Below are positions 59,292 to 64,000 of a stretch of DNA of 64,000 bases, one piece after another (within the stretch, counting starts at the first letter, position 1; each line of letters opens with the position of its first letter). The stretch spans positions 4,182,590-4,246,589 of the forward strand of contig OX465111.1 in the NCBI GenBank assembly GCA_949987565.1. The letters run 5' to 3'. Below the pieces are notes generated by a model. The model searched no databases, had not been told where the DNA came from, and saw only the letters and a program-made list of their open reading frames with translations. The position numbers and the translations under genes were made by a program. The stretch comes from Luidia sarsii. Lineage: Eukaryota; Echinodermata; Asteroidea; Paxillosida; Luidiidae.

Positions 59292-62200
59292 CTGCGTCGG
59301 GTCCAGAGAGATAAAAACAGAAAGCATGGAAAAAACAAGAACAAAAATACAAAAACATAATGTGTGATTCGCCACCAGCTCGTTTGAAATAAAACAAATA
59401 AATCAATGAAACCCAGGTGGCGTTTAAACAATCGAGCAGCCCATAACAAGAGCGAGAGAGCAAGATTCGTCCAAAACTCGAAAAGAAAGGAAACCCTATT
59501 CCGGCAGCCAGTGTTGCAGCTTTAACTGCCTAGAAAGCCATGAGTACAGAATGGAGCACAAAGCAAACGCATGGATAATAAAAATTGAAATGAAGTGTAA
59601 AAAAGTTGACCAAAATATGAACAGTGTAGCTCCATGCAATGAAATCATGAAATCTCATAAAAAAATAAGAAGCGGATGGTTTCTTCATGAAAGGTGAAGG
59701 CAACGCGTGTTCAAAATGGCTAGGGTTCAGATCAGGCGTCCGGTGTTGCCATGGCAACGCACACATGTATCGGTCGTTTCACGAAGTTTTAACATTTCAA
59801 CGTATATTGTGGGGTGGGGGAATGAGGGCTTTTCTTTAAGCTATAGATGGATCCGAACAAGCCACCATAGGAGCTGCCATGCCCGGGGGCCATCGCCAGA
59901 CCTTTATTGTCTACCAATTTGCAAGCATTATCTGATGTGTCCCGATATATAGACAGATAGCTCTGACACCCAGCTATGGCGGAAAGTGCACAGTCGGATT
60001 TCGGTCGGAACAACAACGTGCTACTGCACATTATCGTCTGGAGGGCGTCCCAGGACGAGCCAGGGGTGTGGTCAGACCCCCCTTGCCTAAATGACGCCCT
60101 TCTACACCCCTTTTTCATCTTGCATCCACCTTTTTTCAAATCCCCTCCGTTGCATTACCAGTGGCATACAGCACCAATTTTCACTTCAAAGAAAAAGGTA
60201 CCGTAGCTGGTTTTCCCGCACAGACTAGCTTTTGGTTAACGCGTCTCCCAGAGGAAGGAATGGCGGGTGAAAGTCACCTTGCATCTGCTTTTGCAATTGA
60301 CGCAGCCATCTCTAGTATACTGAAAGAGCAGCGCAGCCCCAAACACTGTCAGATGTTATGTCTTTCACTGCCTTCACACGGCAAACCCACGGGACTTGGT
60401 TGTGAACCTAAGACTGTAAACTTGAACGCCGCTACAGTGCGGGAGTTTCTATATGAAACGAATTCAAAATGCCGAACAGGAATGCAACAGCTCCCAGTTC
60501 CTATCACTTTTATTCCTGTTTCCATGGGCGTAGAACTCAAAGTCCTATATCTTCCTCCGAAGTTCGGAAGTTTTTCAACAGATCATAAAAAACGGAACAC
60601 ATGTCAAAGCTTATTTCCATCGAAAATGCAATCTATCTATTACCAAGGAGTAATGCGCCCACACGTTGTTCACGTAACGTATAAATAAAGGGCTTTTAAA
60701 TCGTATACGATTGCACGTACCTGAAAAGAGGTTTTTTTTTTCGCACCGATAAAGGGGTAATGCTTTTTTTTTGCTTGAATGGGGAAGACAGTTTAATGAG
60801 AAAGCTATAGCCTATCGGTAATTTTTTGGGATAAGCCTTGAATCATTCTTTGACTTGCTACATGTGCACGTCACCAGGACAAGCCTGGCAATGTCCTTCT
60901 GTTTCAATTGGTTTCTCTTAAAATGAGCCGAGCCCCTCGTTTCGATGCTATCCAAGCAGGACAAAAGTCCGGCCCACTTTTCGCGAGGTAGGCCCAACAA
61001 CTTATAGGTCCTCAATGAAGAATACATTTTTAGCCGACACTGGCTGCCTCATCTGAACACGCTTGGCCGTTTTGTCAAAAGTTCAGTTTTTGAACAAACG
61101 AATCAATCCATGCAAGTGAGTGCATAATAATTCAAACATTTTGATCGAACGGTAATCATACAATAAAAAAACAGAGGAGGAAACGGTAAGAAGCATTCTC
61201 AAAATCACGATCCCTTTCCCCCCAAGTCACACGCATTAATCAGTCGAAAATATATTACACATCCATTTTGTATCAACATACAAATATCCACAACGAGCGA
61301 AGGTAAAAAAAGGACTACGATCATAGAAAACACCAGAAAAAAAAAAAGACAACTTGGACGAAAAACACCTTCTGCACGGATTTCATTCATGCTGATAGAA
61401 TTTGGCAAATATCGATTCCCAAAGAAGAAAACACAGAAAGAATGGCATTTAACGAGGATAATAGAATTCACAAAATGGGCATCGTAAGTTACACACGAAC
61501 ACTCATGTAGCAGTATGATATAATTTCATCATTGTAAATCAACCTCAGCATATAGGCCTATCCGAAGAACCCCTAAGTGATCTCTTACAATCGCTCGCAG
61601 ATGGCATTTTTCAAAATTTCCAAGCTCCCCCTATCTATCTGTGATGAGTTCAAATTCCTTGTCAAAACAAATACTCCATATTTGAAAAGTACCCCAAAGA
61701 TAACCCGATGGAACTAGCAGTTGTATAGAACACATTTGACTTGATATTCTTCGCTCTTGAGACAGAGGTGGAAGTCACTTCAGTCTAGGAGCAGTAGATC
61801 GAGAACAATGCTTTCTATTATTTTCGTAGAACAATGGACTTACAAGTCATCGCTAAAAGGTTACAAGAGGTTATACTCTTGACATCGTTCCACGCTGATA
61901 ATCTGGACGGTGACATACATTCCGATTTTGGGGTCTATTTTCAAACTGGTAACATCTTGCATCATTGCAAGGCAGCTCAGATATGTATGTTGTGAAAGGA
62001 CACCACAGTCCCCTATAAACCGCCTCATTGTCTGTCACCTCGGCGGAGGGATATCTGTAACCGCAATATTTAGAATAGCCCACAGTGCAGATATTGGTCG
62101 TTACTGTGATGAAAAAGGGGCTGTTAACATCCCCCCAAAAGGCACAACCTAGGATTTTAGATAATATGACAAGGATCGCTATTTCTGAAAAATGCATCTC

Positions 62201-62384
62201 TCGCACACACATCATATCACAAACAATGGACAACAGATTTCCAATATACAAAATATAATATAAAAAATGTTTCAACCCAAAGAGAGTGACTAGAAAAAAT
62301 ATGAATGACGTGGATATCTCTCACAAAATCACAAAGATATGACGAAAAAAATGAGACGAGACAATAGATTGGTTTCCCACTTAC
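59292..62384 (-). other. intron of the second gene
   Basis: No exon supported. A plus-strand open frame of 175 codons at 60161-60688 has no recognisable domain and lies opposite to the gene; I treat it as chance. No clear mobile element was seen. Confidence 0.5.
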
Positions 62385-62462
62385 CTTTCTGTCGATGGAG
62401 CCAGAGGCAGATCGTGGTATATCTTGTGCATCGTGGTATTTCATATCAGCCATTTCAATTCC
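62385..62462 (-). CDS. 26-codon exon of the unidentified gene
   Basis: The minus frame reads GIEMADMKYHDAQDIPRSAS followed by GSIDRK. The acceptor ACGCTCAG lies above base 62462, and a consensus donor, AAAG followed by GTAAGT, lies below 62385. It is 78 bases long, phase 0 on both sides, and so joins both neighbours without a frame change. The sequence looks like a cytoplasmic juxtamembrane or linker segment with a tyrosine and possible phosphosites (RSASGS), but I cannot assign it to a family. Confidence 0.68.
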
Positions 62463-63267
62463 CTGAGCGTGTGCAGAAAAACAAACAATATAGAGTTAGG
62501 TTATTCAAGAACTCCACAAAAGTGGCTATTTGGCCGCAGAAAGGACAGCTGACCAAGGAAATCCAGTGCGAACTGTTAAAAAACACACGGGTGAACCTGC
62601 TCAAAGGATCTATGCAGATATACAATCAAAGGTGATGTTAAACAATGTCAGATGCATGGTGAAACCAAAACGAAGAGCCCAGGCAGACATATATTTAGCT
62701 GGTTTTTTTCTGTCGAACGAAAAATCAAGTCATTCCACGATTTCCGATCGAACTCCGTTCCCTCTGGAATGTGTTGAAACGGACGAATCGAACGCCAATT
62801 AAACTCTTCAGTTAAGCGAGGAACTAAGATGGAGCCAGGGAGAAGGGGATTTCCAATTGAATACTAGCGCCCTTCCCTAAGAAAGACAATGGTAACGCTA
62901 CGCGCACGTTAATAGAAGATTCGGCATGATAGCAGAACACTATCAACGGATAAGACTTGCAGGTTTGCACTGTGGAATAATAACGTGGTAAGTTTGCGGT
63001 GACACCCTGTAAGTAATCTCTCAAGAGAAGATTAATATGCTGGAGCTACATTCCCTTAAAAAAATACTAACATGGCTTTTTCGCAAACATTTCACATTAA
63101 TAATATTGATGTATGTTAGCTCCTGACAAAGCTGGGCAGAACTGTTATGTTATCCCGTGTGAACACACAGTGATTAGTAAAACACGGCAAATTGTTAGCT
63201 CCGTTCAGATCTACAAGTATATTGACTGAACAGTCTCAGTCTGTCTGTACACGGCAAACTGCCTTAC
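62463..63267 (-). other. intron of the second gene
   Basis: About 800 bases without any supported exon or repeat; both splice ends fit the neighbouring exons in phase 0. Confidence 0.5.
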
Positions 63268-63408
63268 ACGCTCGTCAACTTCGTGGCGGGAATCGTATTC
63301 GTCCTGAATAAAGAGGGCCTGGTTAAATCTCCCCACGTCAGGGTAGTCGTCTCCGTTGGCGTAACCCTCGTCAGAGTACTCTACCTCCATTTCGTCCACG
63401 AGTATCTT
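63268..63408 (-). CDS. 47-codon acidic exon of the unidentified gene
   Basis: The minus frame reads KILVDEMEVEYSDEGYANGD, then DYPDVGRFNQALFIQDEYDS and RHEVDER. The acceptor GATCGTAG lies above base 63408, behind a long C/T tract (63421-63500), and the donor GTAAGG lies below 63268. It is 141 bases, phase 0. The segment is rich in acidic residues and tyrosines (EYSDEGY, DDY, DEYDS), typical of a cytoplasmic tail. The 5' part of the gene is outside the window to the right. A hydrophobic frame just upstream (63500-63580) raises the possibility of a membrane-spanning segment nearby, but it cannot be joined in frame with a consensus donor. Confidence 0.68.
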
Positions 63409-64000
63409 CTACGATCCGAGAACGACGGAGAGGGGTTGGAGGAGGAAGGGAATGGGAGGAGAAAGGGAAGGGAAGGGGGAGGAGGCAGGGTGAGGGGAAG
63501 GTGGACAGAGGACCATGCAGCAGCCCATGCAAAAAGGAACATTGAAAACAAACCAATGCATGCAATTATGACCATCACTGAAATACATCCCTCAGGTATT
63601 ATTTACTAATTCTACACTATCTTCTCTCAATGATAAAGCCGAAAAGCAAAAACAAAACAAAATAACACATCACAGACAACACTTTTGTTTGAAAAAGTCT
63701 CGTTTCTTTGAACTGATAGGGAATTATTATTTGACCTAATATCCGTGCACATTTTCACTTCAGTTTGACATGCACATGTACATTGCTGGGCAAAGCTTAA
63801 CCAACAGTTTGACCAAAGGGAAACCCCATGCACCGTTGGATGTTGGCGGTCAAAACCAATCACAAACCAACAAGTGACTCTTGTCTGATAGAGCCAGTTT
63901 GCTGGGCGAACAACAATTTTGCCAAATATTTTACAGTGTCAATAGCGCTTTAATGCCAACGGGGCTCGTGAAAATGGAGCCAGATTCTGCCTCACAAGTC
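63409..64000 (-). other. intron of the second gene running off the right edge
   Basis: Contains the polypyrimidine tract of the 63408 acceptor and a hydrophobic minus-strand frame at 63500-63580. No other exon is supported. Confidence 0.45.

Noticed and set aside
60161..60688. 175-codon plus-strand frame
   Set aside because: No recognisable domain, antisense to a gene inside its intron, no splice or start context beyond chance.

Overview
This is eukaryotic, intron-rich DNA with almost no long reading frames, many short inverted-repeat elements and abundant ACATGTAC-type microsatellite fragments. The repeat style together with a hemicentin-type gene suggests a marine invertebrate deuterostome. 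I favour an echinoderm (sea-star-like) or a close relative, but the species cannot be fixed from the sequence alone. Both recognisable genes lie on the minus strand, so transcription runs from high to low coordinates.

Region 1 (about 38766 down to 1) is the 5' end of a hemicentin gene: signal peptide, von Willebrand A (VWA) domain and the conserved hemicentin linker. Its exons are 35058-35526 (first exon A), 9161-9390, 6017-6139, 5412-5583, 3772-3999 and 2201-2458; the immunoglobulin repeats lie beyond the left edge. The splice phases join without conflict to give 493 codons of the N-terminal part. A second, diverged first exon (B, 38472-38766) encodes another signal peptide plus the start of a VWA domain. 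It ends in the same phase, and no private downstream exons are visible for it. The simplest reading is two alternative promoters and first exons that swap the first VWA strand and the metal-binding loop. Exons 3-5 are flanked by a roughly 390-base inverted repeat pair in introns 2 and 5, a layout that favours exon circularisation.

Intron 1 (25.7 kb, or 29.1 kb from exon B) is a collection of non-autonomous elements. Several are MITE-like elements with terminal inverted repeats close to AGCCGTGTTTCCACTGGAC and 3-base TAA duplications (PIF/Harbinger-like). Others are fold-back elements, tRNA-derived SINE heads and minisatellites; one element has split a 21-base minisatellite. No transposase reading frame was found.

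Region 2 (38767-53305) has no gene that I can support. It holds a hexanucleotide array, two MITEs and a perfect 34-base palindrome.

Region 3 (53306 to beyond 64000) is the 3' half of a second minus-strand gene, with exons 63268-63408, 62385-62462, 57918-59291 and 53306-54070. All are phase 0. It encodes a long, disordered, cysteine-free Ser/Arg/Pro-rich tail with an SH3-ligand and a PPxY motif and ends in an acidic EEEEWA. I do not recognise the family. The intron between its last two exons holds a 12-base tandem array.
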